This document shows, piece by piece, positions 8,714-17,113 of a DNA stretch of 64,000 nucleotides (positions are counted from its first letter, which is position 1; each line of letters starts with the position of its first letter). The DNA is from Sphingomonas sp. PAMC26645. GTDB taxonomy: Bacteria; Pseudomonadota; Alphaproteobacteria; Sphingomonadales; Sphingomonadaceae. The stretch is from positions 3,819,001 to 3,883,000 of the forward strand of contig NZ_CP039249.1 in NCBI RefSeq assembly GCF_004795835.1, given 5' to 3'. The notes under the pieces are model-generated. The model was not told the DNA's origin. It saw only the letters and a list, made by a program, of their open reading frames with translations, and did not search any database. The position numbers were made by a program, and so were the translations under genes.

Positions 8714-9307
8714 GTGGCGCTGATCCCGGTTGCCGACGACGTTCTCGCGACGATCGTCACGACGCTGGAGCTGCGGACGCGGCCACCGCTGCGACCGAGC
8801 CCGGGATCGCGGTTTCGGCTGGTGAAGTGGGATCGACCGGCGCTGGAGAAATACCGCGCGCTGTTCCGGCGGGTGGGGAGCCCGTGGCTGTGGTTCTCGC
8901 GGTTGGTGATGGCGGACGATGCGCTGGCGGCGATCGTCCATGATCCGGGAATCGGGGTGTATGCAATGCTCGATCCGGCGGGGATTGAGGTCGGGATGCT
9001 CGAACTCGATTTCCGCGAGGCGGGTGCGTGCGAGATTTCGTATTTCGGGCTGATCCCGGAACTGGCGGGGCAAGGTCATGGGCGGTGGTTGATGGCCGAA
9101 GCGTGCGCGCGGGCCTGGGCCAAGGGGGTGGGGCGGGTGTGGCTGCACACCTGCACGCTCGATCATCCGAGTGCGCTGGGGTTTTATCGGGCGCAGGGTT
9201 TCGTGGCGGTGAAGCGGACGATCGAGACGTTTCCCGACCCGCGGGCTTCCGGGTTGCTGCCGCCGGAGACGGCGCCGCAGATTCCGTATTTGGCTAAGCA
9301 AGTGTAG
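8714..9307 (+). CDS. GNAT family N-acetyltransferase
   Basis: A 197-residue protein with a GNAT fold in its C-terminal half: strand motif IEVGMLELDF, acetyl-CoA loop PELAGQGHGRWLM (Q/R-x-x-G-x-G/A type), and the HPSALGFYRAQGF motif near residue 160. The GTG start at 8714 lies four bases after the hemF stop, so the pair is probably cotranslated. The acceptor is unknown. The hemF link may reflect operon packing rather than a role in heme synthesis. Confidence 0.85.
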   Translation: MALIPVADDVLATIVTTLELRTRPPLRPSPGSRFRLVKWDRPALEKYRALFRRVGSPWLWFSRLVMADDALAAIVHDPGIGVYAMLDPAGIEVGMLELDFREAGACEISYFGLIPELAGQGHGRWLMAEACARAWAKGVGRVWLHTCTLDHPSALGFYRAQGFVAVKRTIETFPDPRASGLLPPETAPQIPYLAKQV

Positions 9308-9353
9308 CAGCCACTTTGGCTTGGTTCGTCGCCTATCCCATTCAACCCCGTTT

Positions 9354-9458
9354 ACCTCCCCGGCGGAGGCCGGGGTCCAGTTGGGAAACGTTGCTAACGG
9401 AGGTCGCGCGTCGTTACTGCGACCTTTCCAACTGGTCCCCGGCCTCCGCCGGGGAGGT
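9354..9458. repeat. Family B element (terminal inverted repeats, variable core)
   Basis: About 105 bases. Left end ACCTCCCCGGCGGAGGCCGG and a mirrored right end flank a core of about 45 bases, with GTTGGGAA mirrored by TTCCAACT. It lies between convergent genes. Copies are at 22824-22927, 25936-26038 and 63451-63556. Confidence 0.88.
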
Positions 9459-9485
9459 GCTGTTCTATTAGACGGGGCTCGCCCC

Positions 9486-10226
9486 TTACCGCGCCAGCCG
9501 CCGGTAAGCCGAGATCGCGATCAGGGCCATCGCGATACCCGCCGCCATGGCCGCCACCGCGGCGCCGGCGTCGACGATCGCCAGCGCGACCGGGTTGGCT
9601 TGCCCGCCGTCGCGCAGCGCCTTGTCGGCCATCATGAACGGCGCGCCGACGAGCCAGCCGCTGATGTAGCTGAACGCCGCCAGACCCATCAACGGCAACC
9701 CCGAACCACGACTGAGTACGAGACTGCGGCGGATCGCCGCCAGCGCGCCGACCGGGGCTTCGGCGAACATCGCCGGGCCGGTCAGCATCGTCCGCCCCAG
9801 GATGTACAACCCCGGAATCGCATACAGCAGCAGCCCTGCCCCGGCCGGCAGCGAGACGATCACCATCGCCAGCAAAAACCGCGGGAAGATCCGCAGGCAG
9901 CGCGTCAACGCCTGCCGCAAATCGAGCTGGTCGCGATCGAGATACAGCGCGTAGAACAACGACGTCCCGAAAAAGCTCATCACATAGGCGAGCAGGTACC
10001 AGCCGCCATGCGCCGCCGCCCAGGTCTGCACCGCATCGGCCCAGACCATCGCCTGGGCCTCATTATTGCCCGCCGCCGCGTCCGGCATCGGCGGATCGGG
10101 CACGACCAACGCGAGCGCGAAGGCGGGCAGGAACAGGAACGGTGCGGCGATCCGCAGCAACAGGTCGCGGTCGCGCTTGAACAGCGTCCAGGCGTCGGTG
10201 AGAACGGTCGCGAAATCGAGCTTCAT
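9486..10226 (-). CDS. Polytopic membrane protein of unknown function
   Basis: A 246-residue protein with about five to six hydrophobic segments (LLLRIAAPFLFLPAFALALVV, WYLLAYVMSFFGTSLFYALY, FLLAMVIVSLPAGAGLLLYA and others). ATG 10226 overlaps the stop of the preceding gene as ATGA, so the two are translationally coupled. The internal GRTMLTGPAMFAEAP and SLVLSRG segments resemble the glycerophosphoryl diester phosphodiesterase membrane-domain or DUF975-like groups, but this is a weak impression. A role in the membrane with its partner is inferred only from coupling. Confidence 0.8.
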   Translation of the reverse strand: MKLDFATVLTDAWTLFKRDRDLLLRIAAPFLFLPAFALALVVPDPPMPDAAAGNNEAQAMVWADAVQTWAAAHGGWYLLAYVMSFFGTSLFYALYLDRDQLDLRQALTRCLRIFPRFLLAMVIVSLPAGAGLLLYAIPGLYILGRTMLTGPAMFAEAPVGALAAIRRSLVLSRGSGLPLMGLAAFSYISGWLVGAPFMMADKALRDGGQANPVALAIVDAGAAVAAMAAGIAMALIAISAYRRLAR

Positions 10227-11083
10227 GGGACGGCGTGTTTCTCTCTGGTCGCGACATAGAGCTGCGCGGTGAAGACAGCGGCTAGCGCCGTGAAGGCGGT
10301 GGTGACGATCGAGCCCGCGACCCCCGCAAGGAAGGCCGCCGTCGCGACGGAATCCGCGCCTAGCACGAGTCGGAAGACGATACCCGTGACGGACTGCGCA
10401 GCGCCGGTCGCAACCAGCAGCACGATGCAGAACAGCACCAAGACGCCGATGATCCGCCACGTCATGCCCTTGGTCAGCTGGATCGACCGACGGATCGCGC
10501 CGACACCGAGGCGTTCGTTTAGAATGACCGGATTAAGCAGCACCAATCGCGCGCCGATCCAGAGCAGCACGAGCAGATAGGCGAGACCGTAGAGCGCGGT
10601 GAAGCTGGCGGCACCGACGCTGGGCGGCGTCATCTGCGCGCTGGAGCCATTGGCGGCAGCGGCGAAGTCGAAACCGGACTGCACCAGAACGACGATCGGC
10701 GGCACCGCGAGCAGGAACGCGACGATCGTCAACAGGACGGTGATGCCAAGCGCCGGCAAGACGCGCGCGCTCCCTTGCCGACGTGCAGACGCGGCATCGA
10801 CCGCCGGATCGGTCGCGATCGCGACGATCGAGAGTTGCGCCCAGATCATCGCGACGAGCGCACCGATCGTCAGGACTGCGCCGACCAGCAGCGAAACCGG
10901 ATTTGCGCGCGACGTGAACGCGACGAATCCGTCCCGCACGACCGTCGGCAGCAACATGCCAAGCAGCGCGATCGGCGCGATCATGCCGGTGCGCCCGTTC
11001 AGCACCTCGATCGTGCGATCCCAGACCGTTACCATCTTCACGCGTGCGTTGACTGTCCCTGTCGTCGCGCCTGTCGTCGCCAT
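10223..11083 (-). CDS. Polytopic membrane protein, coupled to the downstream membrane gene
   Basis: A 286-residue protein with about six hydrophobic helices. It starts with a short cytoplasmic stretch ([16 protein letters not shown]) before the first helix. The segment [28 protein letters not shown] resembles the loop seen in glycerophosphoryl diester phosphodiesterase membrane-domain proteins (R-S-x-x-L-T/S-K-G). ATG 11083 is chosen because GGGAG lies 7 bases upstream; the stop overlaps the next gene by four bases. It is divergent from lipB. The two proteins share the same topology type and may form a pair; the transported or bound molecule is unknown. Confidence 0.8.
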   Translation of the reverse strand: MATTGATTGTVNARVKMVTVWDRTIEVLNGRTGMIAPIALLGMLLPTVVRDGFVAFTSRANPVSLLVGAVLTIGALVAMIWAQLSIVAIATDPAVDAASARRQGSARVLPALGITVLLTIVAFLLAVPPIVVLVQSGFDFAAAANGSSAQMTPPSVGAASFTALYGLAYLLVLLWIGARLVLLNPVILNERLGVGAIRRSIQLTKGMTWRIIGVLVLFCIVLLVATGAAQSVTGIVFRLVLGADSVATAAFLAGVAGSIVTTAFTALAAVFTAQLYVATREKHAVP

Positions 11084-11201
11084 GTCCGTGCTCCCGCCAT
11101 TCCCATTCCTGCGCGAGGTAGCCCAAGCCCTCGCGCTTGACCACATGGTTGAAACGCTCGTCGCGGTTGCAACTTGCGGCACGGGTGCGCAATTGGGTTC
11201 G

Positions 11202-11855
11202 GTGACCACTCCTCCCCTCTCCGATATCGAATGGCGGACCAGCGCCGGCCTGACCCCCTATGCGGACGCGCTGGCCGAGATGGAGGCGCGCGCGGTCGCA
11301 GTCGGCACCGGTGACGCGCGCGAACTGCTGTGGATGCTCGAACATCCGCCGGTCTACACCGCGGGCACCAGCGCCGAGCCCGGCGACCTGATCGACGCGC
11401 GCTTTCCGGTGATCCCGACCGGGCGTGGCGGCAAATACACCTATCACGGACCGGGACAGCGGATCGGCTATGTCGTGCTCGACCTGACCAAGCGTGGGCG
11501 CGACGTGCGGTGCTACGTCCACGCGCTCGAATCCTGGGTGATCGCGGCGCTCGGCGAACTCGGCGTCGAGGCATTCGCGGTCGATGGCCGGGTCGGCATC
11601 TGGACGCTCGATCGGGGTCGAGAGGCGAAGATCGGGGCGATCGGGGTGCGGGTTAAGCGCTGGGTGACACTCCACGGCTTCTCGGTCAACGTCGACCCCG
11701 ACCTGTCGCACTTTGGTGGTATCGTGCCCTGCGGCCTGCCGGAATACGGCGTTACCAGCCTGCAATCGCTCGGCATTCCGGCCGACCTTGCAACTTTCGA
11801 CGCCGCCCTGGCGTTGACGGCCGATGCTTTCCTTGAAACAGTTTCTTGTCCTTGA
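11202..11855 (+). CDS. lipB: Octanoyltransferase (lipoate biosynthesis)
   Basis: Transfers octanoyl from acyl-carrier protein to lipoyl domains of 2-oxoacid dehydrogenases and the glycine cleavage system; LipA then inserts sulfur. The 217-residue protein has the substrate loop [13 protein letters not shown], the catalytic Lys in [18 protein letters not shown] and the catalytic Cys in [16 protein letters not shown]. The GTG start at 11202 is chosen because homology begins within a few residues of it; ATG 11082 and ATG 11142 are open alternatives, but the first overlaps the divergent membrane gene. No strong ribosome-binding site is visible, so the start is uncertain. Confidence 0.93.
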   Translation: MTTPPLSDIEWRTSAGLTPYADALAEMEARAVAVGTGDARELLWMLEHPPVYTAGTSAEPGDLIDARFPVIPTGRGGKYTYHGPGQRIGYVVLDLTKRGRDVRCYVHALESWVIAALGELGVEAFAVDGRVGIWTLDRGREAKIGAIGVRVKRWVTLHGFSVNVDPDLSHFGGIVPCGLPEYGVTSLQSLGIPADLATFDAALALTADAFLETVSCP

Positions 11856-11958
11856 GAAAACGAGGCTTGAGGGCAAAGCGTTATCGGATTAATGTCCACT
11901 ACGATTTGGGTATTAAGGGCGAGCAGCCAGCCAAATCCTCTATCTAGGGAGCTTCCAC

Positions 11959-12240
11959 ATGCGTGCACTCATTTCCAAGGTTCTGACCGGTTCGCTGATC
12001 GCCAGCGCAGCACTCGCTGTTTCGGCTTGCGGTCCCAAGACCGAGACCACGACCGACAACACGATGGTCACCGACATGAACGCCACTGAGGGCATGGACA
12101 CGATGTCCGACAACATGACCGCAGTCGACGGCGCGTCGAACGGTGGCATGATGGCCAACGACACCATGATGGCGAACGACACGATGATGTCGAACGACAC
12201 CATGATGACGAACAACGCGATGACCACCAACGCAATGTAA
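11959..12240 (+). CDS. Small methionine-repeat lipoprotein
   Basis: A 93-residue protein with lipoprotein signal and lipobox VSAC (Cys24). The mature part is a Met/Asn/Asp/Thr-rich low-complexity chain. From 12148 an 18-base unit is repeated four times with mostly silent changes, encoding MMANDT, MMANDT, MMSNDT, MMTNNA. The start ATG 11959 is preceded by TAGGGAG. A perfect terminator follows. Methionine-dense periplasmic proteins can bind Cu(I) or Ag(I), but no known Mets-motif family is recognised here, so this is only a possibility. Confidence 0.75.
   Translation: MRALISKVLTGSLIASAALAVSACGPKTETTTDNTMVTDMNATEGMDTMSDNMTAVDGASNGGMMANDTMMANDTMMSNDTMMTNNAMTTNAM
12148..12219 (+). repeat. 18-bp tandem repeat inside the lipoprotein gene
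   Basis: Four consecutive 18-base units beginning ATGATG at 12148, 12166, 12184 and 12202 encode a hexapeptide repeat. Third-position differences between units suggest the array is old and held by selection on the protein. Confidence 0.85.
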
Positions 12241-12269
12241 TTTCCGCAAGGAAATTACGACGTTGGGGA

Positions 12270-12299
12270 GGGCCGCCCGGGCAACCGGGCGGCCCTTTT
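12270..12299 (+). terminator. Rho-independent terminator
   Basis: An 11-bp stem GGGCCGCCCGG / CCGGGCGGCCC with loop GCAA, followed by TTTT, lies 30 bases after the methionine-repeat lipoprotein stop. A smaller hairpin (TTTCC-GCAA-GGAAA) immediately follows the stop. Confidence 0.9.
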
Positions 12300-12526
12300 C
12301 GTTATCGGTGGTGCGCGATGGGTTTCGGCGATCGAGGCACGTGCGGCCGCACCCTCTATTGGGCACTCTACGGCACCCCCATGGCATCCTCGTCGGGCGA
12401 TCGTTTCGGCGCCGACGGATTTCTGACGTTCCCACCCGGCAACGGCGTCGGACGACAGGTCGAAAAGGTTAAAATCGCTTGGGAGTTTCACGGAAACGCT
12501 TTAGATTCGATCACTTGGCATGCCCT
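12300..12526. other. Gap without a recognisable gene
   Basis: About 230 bases between the terminator and the ribosome-binding site of the next gene. Open frames here have no homology I recognise and no good start signals. The region probably contains the promoter and leader of the 12539 gene, but no confident -35/-10 pair is seen. Confidence 0.5.
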
Positions 12527-12538
12527 GGGGAGGTTGGA

Positions 12539-13249
12539 ATGAAGGTGTTGCGTACCGCGCTCGCGCTTTGCGTGGCGTCGAGCGGGCTCGCTGTGGCGCA
12601 GTCGGCGTCGGCGCAGTTCTTTTTACAGTCGCGCGATTTTTCGGGCGCAGCCGTCACCGGTGAAGAATCCGACCTTGGCCAGGCCCTGCCCGGCGCGACG
12701 TCGGCGGAAATGCGCGCGGCGCTGGTGTGGCACATGCGTGCGGCGCTCAACGTCGCGGCGTTGCAGTGCCAGTTCGAACCGACGCTGTTGACCGTGCCGA
12801 ACTACAATTCGATCCTGGCCGATCACGGCGAAGAGCTGAAGGGGGCGTTCGACACGCTGACCAAATACTTCGTGCGCGTGAACAAGGCGGCGGGCCCCAA
12901 GGCCGGCCAGACCGCGCTCGACCAGTTCGGGACGCGGACCTATTCGAGCTTTGCCACTGTGGCTGCGCAATACGGCTTTTGCCAGACCGCAGGGTCGATC
13001 GGGCGCGATGCTGTGTTCGCACCGCGCGGTCATTTCGCCGACGTCGCGCTGGCGCGCTCGCGCGAGTTGCGCAACAGCCTGATCCCGTGGGGCGAGCAGC
13101 GCTTTCCCCGGTACATCGGTCGCGAACGGGGGGCACCGATGATGATCCGCCTCGATCCGATCTGCTGGAACAAGAAGGGCGAATGGGTCGTGAAGAAGTG
13201 CGGCGCGCAGAACTGGCCGCCGGTCGGTTTGGGTATGGCGACTCGCTGA
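12539..13249 (+). CDS. Secreted conserved hypothetical protein
   Basis: A 236-residue protein with a cleavable signal peptide (MKVLRTALALCVASS...ASAQ, cleavage after AQ near residue 26). The mature region has four cysteines (LQCQFEP, YGFCQTAG, DPICWNK, KKCGAQNW), compatible with disulfides, and is otherwise mixed alpha. ATG 12539 is chosen because of GGGGAGG 6 bases upstream and the signal peptide directly after it. I recognise no enzyme motif. It looks like a sphingomonad-specific periplasmic protein of unknown role. Confidence 0.8.
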   Translation: MKVLRTALALCVASSGLAVAQSASAQFFLQSRDFSGAAVTGEESDLGQALPGATSAEMRAALVWHMRAALNVAALQCQFEPTLLTVPNYNSILADHGEELKGAFDTLTKYFVRVNKAAGPKAGQTALDQFGTRTYSSFATVAAQYGFCQTAGSIGRDAVFAPRGHFADVALARSRELRNSLIPWGEQRFPRYIGRERGAPMMIRLDPICWNKKGEWVVKKCGAQNWPPVGLGMATR

Positions 13250-13283
13250 GAGGGCTGGCTCGGGGGGCGTCACTTCACTGCCC

Positions 13284-13369
13284 CCGTCACCCCAGCGAAA
13301 GCTGGGGTGACTTGCGGATCAGATGACGGACGTCACACGGGGATATCCCAGCTTTCGCTGGGATGACGG
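13284..13369. repeat. Family E inverted repeat
   Basis: CCGTCACCCCAGCGAAAGCTGGG at the left is mirrored by CCCAGCTTTCGCTGGGATGACGG at the right, with about 35 bases between. It lies between convergent genes and is the only copy of this family I see in the window. Confidence 0.8.
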
Positions 13370-13414
13370 ATGGGGACGGTAGCGCCCCCTACCCTTGCGT
13401 CCTATTTCGATCGA

Positions 13415-14047
13415 TCAGCGCAGGCCGAGCAGCTTGTGCGTCTGGAGCGACAGTCGCCATTGCGGGCGCTCCATCACCAAATCCACGCAGGCCTCGCGGT
13501 TCGCATCCGCCTTGGGATCGTCGAGCGGCTGCAGCAGGAAGTTCTCGAAATCCCAGGTCTCGACTTCCTCGATGTCGCTACCCGGTTGCGGCCAGACGAG
13601 CTTAAGCTCGTGCCCGGCACGCTGGACGACGATGCTGCCGGCCTTGGGGCTGATGCAGACCCAGTCGATACCGGGGTGCGCCGGGATCGTGCCATTGCTC
13701 TCCATCGCGATGCGGAAACCCTGCGCATGCAGCGCATCGACGATAGCGTCATCGATCTGGAGCATCGGCTCGCCACCGGTCAGGACGACGAATCGATCGT
13801 GCACCCCTTCTCCCCAGAAGCCCGCTACCGCTGACGCCAAAGCCTGCGCATCGGCAAACTTGCCGCCGCCCAGCCCGTCGGTGCCGACGAACTCGGTATC
13901 GCAGAACTTGCAAACCGCGGTCGCGCGATCCTGTTCGCGGCCCGACCACAGGTTGCAGCCAGCGAACCGGATGAACACTGCGCGGCGACCGGCGTTGACG
14001 CCCTCACCCTGCAACGTGAGGAACATTTCCTTGACGGCGTAGCTCAT
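13415..14047 (-). CDS. queE: 7-carboxy-7-deazaguanine synthase
   Basis: A radical SAM enzyme that contracts the ring of 6-carboxy-tetrahydropterin to 7-carboxy-7-deazaguanine in queuosine synthesis. The 210-residue protein has a C-x14-C-x2-C cluster motif (CNLW...AVCKFC near residue 31) instead of CxxxCxxC, a variant known in QueE. It also has FLTLQGEG near the start and TGGEPML for S-adenosylmethionine binding. It follows queC with the junction TGA-C-ATG, so the two are coupled; QueC uses its product. Confidence 0.95.
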   Translation of the reverse strand: MSYAVKEMFLTLQGEGVNAGRRAVFIRFAGCNLWSGREQDRATAVCKFCDTEFVGTDGLGGGKFADAQALASAVAGFWGEGVHDRFVVLTGGEPMLQIDDAIVDALHAQGFRIAMESNGTIPAHPGIDWVCISPKAGSIVVQRAGHELKLVWPQPGSDIEEVETWDFENFLLQPLDDPKADANREACVDLVMERPQWRLSLQTHKLLGLR

Positions 14048-14048
14048 G

Positions 14049-14753
14049 TCAGGCCGGCTTGACGGCGTAGCGCGTCGGGTCCGCGATCCCCGCCTCGTCG
14101 AAGCCACGCGAACGCAGGCGGCAGCTGTCGCACTCGCCGCAATGCTCACCGGCAGGCGTCGGATCGTAGCACGACCAGCTCAGGCCCAGGTCGAGGCCGA
14201 GCCGCGTGCCTTCGCGAACGATGTCCGCCTTGGTCATCATCTGGAGCGGTGCCTGGATGCGGAACGGTTCGCCTTCGACGCCGGCCTTGGTCGCGAGTTC
14301 GGCGAGGCCTTCGAAGGCGGCGATGAACTCCGGCCGGCAATCGGGATAGCCGGAGTAATCGAGCGCGTTGACGCCGATATAGATGTCGCGTGCGCCGGCC
14401 GCTTCGGCCCAGCCGAGCGCAAGGCTGAGGAAGATCGTGTTGCGCGCGGGCACGTAGGTGACGGGAATGCCGCCGCCGTCCTCGGTACCCGCGCCATCCT
14501 TCGGCACGTCGATATCGGCGGTCAGCGCGGACCCGCCGAACGCGGACAGGTCCATCGGCAGGACGATATGGCGTTCGACACCGAGTGCACCGGCAACGCG
14601 ACGCGCGGCGTCGAGTTCGATCCGGTGACGCTGGTTATAATCGAACGACAGCGCGAGCACGCGCTGGCCGGCTTCGCGCGCAAGCGCGGCGGATACCATC
14701 GAGTCGAGCCCGCCCGAGACGAGGGCGACCGCAAAGGGAGCAGGGGATGTCAT
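14049..14753 (-). CDS. queC: 7-cyano-7-deazaguanine synthase
   Basis: Converts 7-carboxy-7-deazaguanine plus ammonia and ATP to preQ0. The 234-residue protein has the PP-loop SGGLDSMV near residue 14, the SFDYNQRH motif, and a C-terminal zinc site with four cysteines ([15 protein letters not shown]). It lies directly upstream of queE. queD and queF are not in the window. A terminator for the gene upstream lies 38 bases before its start. Confidence 0.96.
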   Translation of the reverse strand: MTSPAPFAVALVSGGLDSMVSAALAREAGQRVLALSFDYNQRHRIELDAARRVAGALGVERHIVLPMDLSAFGGSALTADIDVPKDGAGTEDGGGIPVTYVPARNTIFLSLALGWAEAAGARDIYIGVNALDYSGYPDCRPEFIAAFEGLAELATKAGVEGEPFRIQAPLQMMTKADIVREGTRLGLDLGLSWSCYDPTPAGEHCGECDSCRLRSRGFDEAGIADPTRYAVKPA

Positions 14754-14790
14754 GATGCGTGTTCGCTAGGCCAGCGAGCGCAAAAAAGAA

Positions 14791-14815
14791 AGGGGCCGCC
14801 CGGCGGAGCGGCCCC
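14791..14815 (-). terminator. Rho-independent terminator, probably of hslO
   Basis: The stem GGGGCCGC / GCGGCCCC with a GC-rich loop is followed on the minus strand by TTTCTTTTTT. It separates hslO from queC-queE, which therefore need their own promoter. Confidence 0.75.
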
Positions 14816-14912
14816 GAGTTTGGCGCGGACACGCGCCACAAGGGAGAAACGTGCTGAATAAGAGCACGGGATCAAAGGTAACGGGGAGGCGTAAAATTGC
14901 GGTTAATACTCG

Positions 14913-15056
14913 CTCCCTCTCCCCTCCGGGGGGAGGGACGGAGGAGCCGTAGGCGACGGAAGGGTGAGGGGTGGTTGGAACTGGTGTTCTGCGCCTCACG
15001 CCCCTCACCCTCCCACGCTTTGCGCGGGCCCCTCCCTCTCCCCAATAGGGAGAGGG
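14913..15056. repeat. Family C2 inverted-repeat element
   Basis: CTCCCTCTCCCCTCC...GGAGGG at the left is mirrored by CCCCTCCCTCTCCCC...GGGAGAGGG at the right, with GGGTGAGGGG / CCCCTCACCC inside. The element ends three bases before the hslO stop codon. With the terminator it accounts for the 305-base gap. Confidence 0.8.
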
Positions 15057-15058
15057 TT

Positions 15059-15976
15059 TTATCCCTCCACCGGCACCGGGAATTTCTTCGCACAGAACGC
15101 ACAGTCGACGATGATGAAGCCGGTCTCGTCCGCCATCGACTGGCGTTCCTCCAACGGAAATTTCGAAATCACGCCCCGGATATAATCCGGATCGCAGCGG
15201 CACCCGCGCATGATCGGGATATCCGCGAGGATGCGGACGTCTTCCTCTTCGTTGAACAGGCGCCACACTAGCGTTTCCAGCGGCAACGTCGCATCGGTCA
15301 GCTCTTCGACGCCCATCGTGTTGCCGAGCGTCGCGACATGCTCCCATTCCGGATGGTCGAGCTTGGTGTGCAGGCGTTCGCGACCGTCCTCTCCCTCGGG
15401 GAGGTGCTGGAGGAACAGGCCACCCGAAATGCAGCGACCGTCCGGGCCCTTCGCCATGCCGGTGCGGATCATCGTCGGAATCTGCTCGGACTGCGTGAAA
15501 TAGCTCTGCGCGGCCTGCGACAGCGTGTCGCCGTCGAGGGGGACGATGCCCTGATAGCGTTCGTTGCTGGTCGCCATGTCGAACGTGATCGCGAGATAGC
15601 CGGCGCCAAACAGCGCGAACAGCGAAGGCTCTGCGGGGGCTTCGGCGAGCTTGTCCGCGTCGTACTCGATATAACCGCGCACTTCGCCGCCGCGGTAATC
15701 GCAGACGAGCAGCTGGACGACGCCATTGTCAGTGCGCGTCTGCATCGTCAGCTGGCCGCTCGAATCCTTGAGCGTCGAACCGATCAGCGCGGCAAGCGTA
15801 AGCGCCTCGGCGAGCAGCCTCTCGATCGCGGGCGGATAGGCATGTGCTGCAAGCACTTCGTCGAGCGCGGTGCCGAGCCGCACGATCCGGCCGCGCGCAC
15901 TACGCGTTGGAATCGCGAAGGCCAGCGCGCGGTCGAGATCGGTCACGTTGGGGTCGAATTTTGGCGTATCGTTCAT
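15059..15976 (-). CDS. hslO: Redox-regulated chaperone Hsp33
   Basis: A holdase activated by oxidative and heat unfolding through loss of a zinc centre. The 305-residue protein has the family core (LTMQTRTDNGVVQLLVCDYR, GTLSQ-like repeats) and the C-terminal zinc region with Cys pairs CRCDPDYIRG and CAFCAKKF. It lies 32 bases downstream of argF on the same strand, an arrangement I associate with alphaproteobacteria, and is probably cotranscribed. Confidence 0.95.
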   Translation of the reverse strand: MNDTPKFDPNVTDLDRALAFAIPTRSARGRIVRLGTALDEVLAAHAYPPAIERLLAEALTLAALIGSTLKDSSGQLTMQTRTDNGVVQLLVCDYRGGEVRGYIEYDADKLAEAPAEPSLFALFGAGYLAITFDMATSNERYQGIVPLDGDTLSQAAQSYFTQSEQIPTMIRTGMAKGPDGRCISGGLFLQHLPEGEDGRERLHTKLDHPEWEHVATLGNTMGVEELTDATLPLETLVWRLFNEEEDVRILADIPIMRGCRCDPDYIRGVISKFPLEERQSMADETGFIIVDCAFCAKKFPVPVEG

Positions 15977-16008
15977 CGTCCGCCAGATGGTGACCCTGCC
16001 CGTTCAGG

Positions 16009-16950
16009 TCAACCGATCTGCCCGAAGCACCAGCGCAGGACCGACTTCTGCGCGTGGAGGCGGTTCTCGGCCTCCTGCCAGATCAGCGACTGCGGGCCGT
16101 CGATCACGTCGGGCGTAACTTCCTCGCCGCGATGCGCGGGCAAGCAGTGGAGGAACTTAGCGTCGGGCTTGGCGAGTGCCATTAGCGCGGCGTCGACCTG
16201 GTACGGGGTGAGCGCCTTCAGCTTGGCCTCGGCATGCGCCTGCCCCATCGAGATCCAGGTGTCGGTGACGACGATGTCAGCGCCCTCGACCGCCTCGCGC
16301 GGATCCGAGACGACGCGCGCCCGACCCGACGACCGCGTGATGGCCTCTTCCTCGGGCTGGAACCCCTGCGGGCAGGCGGCGACGACGTCGAACTGCATCA
16401 GCCCGGCGGCCTCGACGATCGAGGCGAGCACGTTGTTGCCGTCGCCGAGCCACGCGACCTTGAGGCCGGGCAGCGCCTTGCCGCTCTCGATGATCGTCAG
16501 CAGGTCGGCCATGATCTGGCAAGGGTGCGACGCGTCGGTCAGGCCGTTGATGACCGGGACGGAGGCGTAGTGCGCCATCTCCTCGATCTTGGCGTGATCG
16601 TCGGTGCGGATCATGATCGCGTCGACATAGCCCGACAGGATGCGCGCGGTGTCCGCGATCGACTCGCCGCGGCCGAGTTGCATCGAGCCGCCGTCGGACA
16701 CGATCGAGGTGCCGCCGAGCTGGCGGATCGCCATGTCGAACGAGAAGCGCGTGCGGGTGGAGCTCTTCTCGAACACCATCGCCAGCGTGTGGCCGGCGAG
16801 CGGCGCGTCGGCGTCGACGCGTCCCTTGGGGAAGCCGGCGCGGGCGGCCTTACGGTCGAGTGCGTCGGTGAGCATCGCGGCGATGCCGTCGGCTCCGGCG
16901 TCGGTGAGATTCAGGAAATGGCGGATGGTCAAAGCATCGGCTCCAGTCAT
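16009..16950 (-). CDS. argF: Ornithine carbamoyltransferase
   Basis: Makes citrulline from ornithine and carbamoyl phosphate in arginine biosynthesis. The 313-residue protein has the carbamoyl-phosphate motif STRTRFSF near residue 63, HPCQIMADL near residue 140, WLGDGNNV, and the ornithine-site [11 protein letters not shown] near residue 268. It lies between argD upstream (across a repeat) and hslO downstream. Confidence 0.97.
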   Translation of the reverse strand: MTGADALTIRHFLNLTDAGADGIAAMLTDALDRKAARAGFPKGRVDADAPLAGHTLAMVFEKSSTRTRFSFDMAIRQLGGTSIVSDGGSMQLGRGESIADTARILSGYVDAIMIRTDDHAKIEEMAHYASVPVINGLTDASHPCQIMADLLTIIESGKALPGLKVAWLGDGNNVLASIVEAAGLMQFDVVAACPQGFQPEEEAITRSSGRARVVSDPREAVEGADIVVTDTWISMGQAHAEAKLKALTPYQVDAALMALAKPDAKFLHCLPAHRGEEVTPDVIDGPQSLIWQEAENRLHAQKSVLRWCFGQIG

Positions 16951-16972
16951 GCAGGCCGTTATTCGGTAAAAC

Positions 16973-17107
16973 CGTTCGTCCTGAGTAGGGGCTGAGCGAA
17001 GCCGAAGACCCGTATCGAAGGGCCTGGTACCAAAGGTCGCGCCCGGTATCGGCGGGCCCTTCGATACGCCATTTCGGCTTCGCTCAATGGCTACTCAGGA
17101 TGAGCGG
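16973..17107. repeat. Family F inverted-repeat element
   Basis: CGTTCGTCCTGAGTAG...TATCGAAGGGCC at the left is mirrored by GGGCCCTTCGATACG...CTACTCAGGATGAGCG at the right. A relative lies at 55598-55716. It sits inside the argD-argF gap. Confidence 0.82.
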
Positions 17108-17113
17108 AAGATT

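Noticed and set aside
12318..12542. Small open frame between the terminator and the secreted-protein gene
   Set aside because: It lacks a ribosome-binding site and any sensible protein pattern, and it runs into the start of the real gene in another frame.
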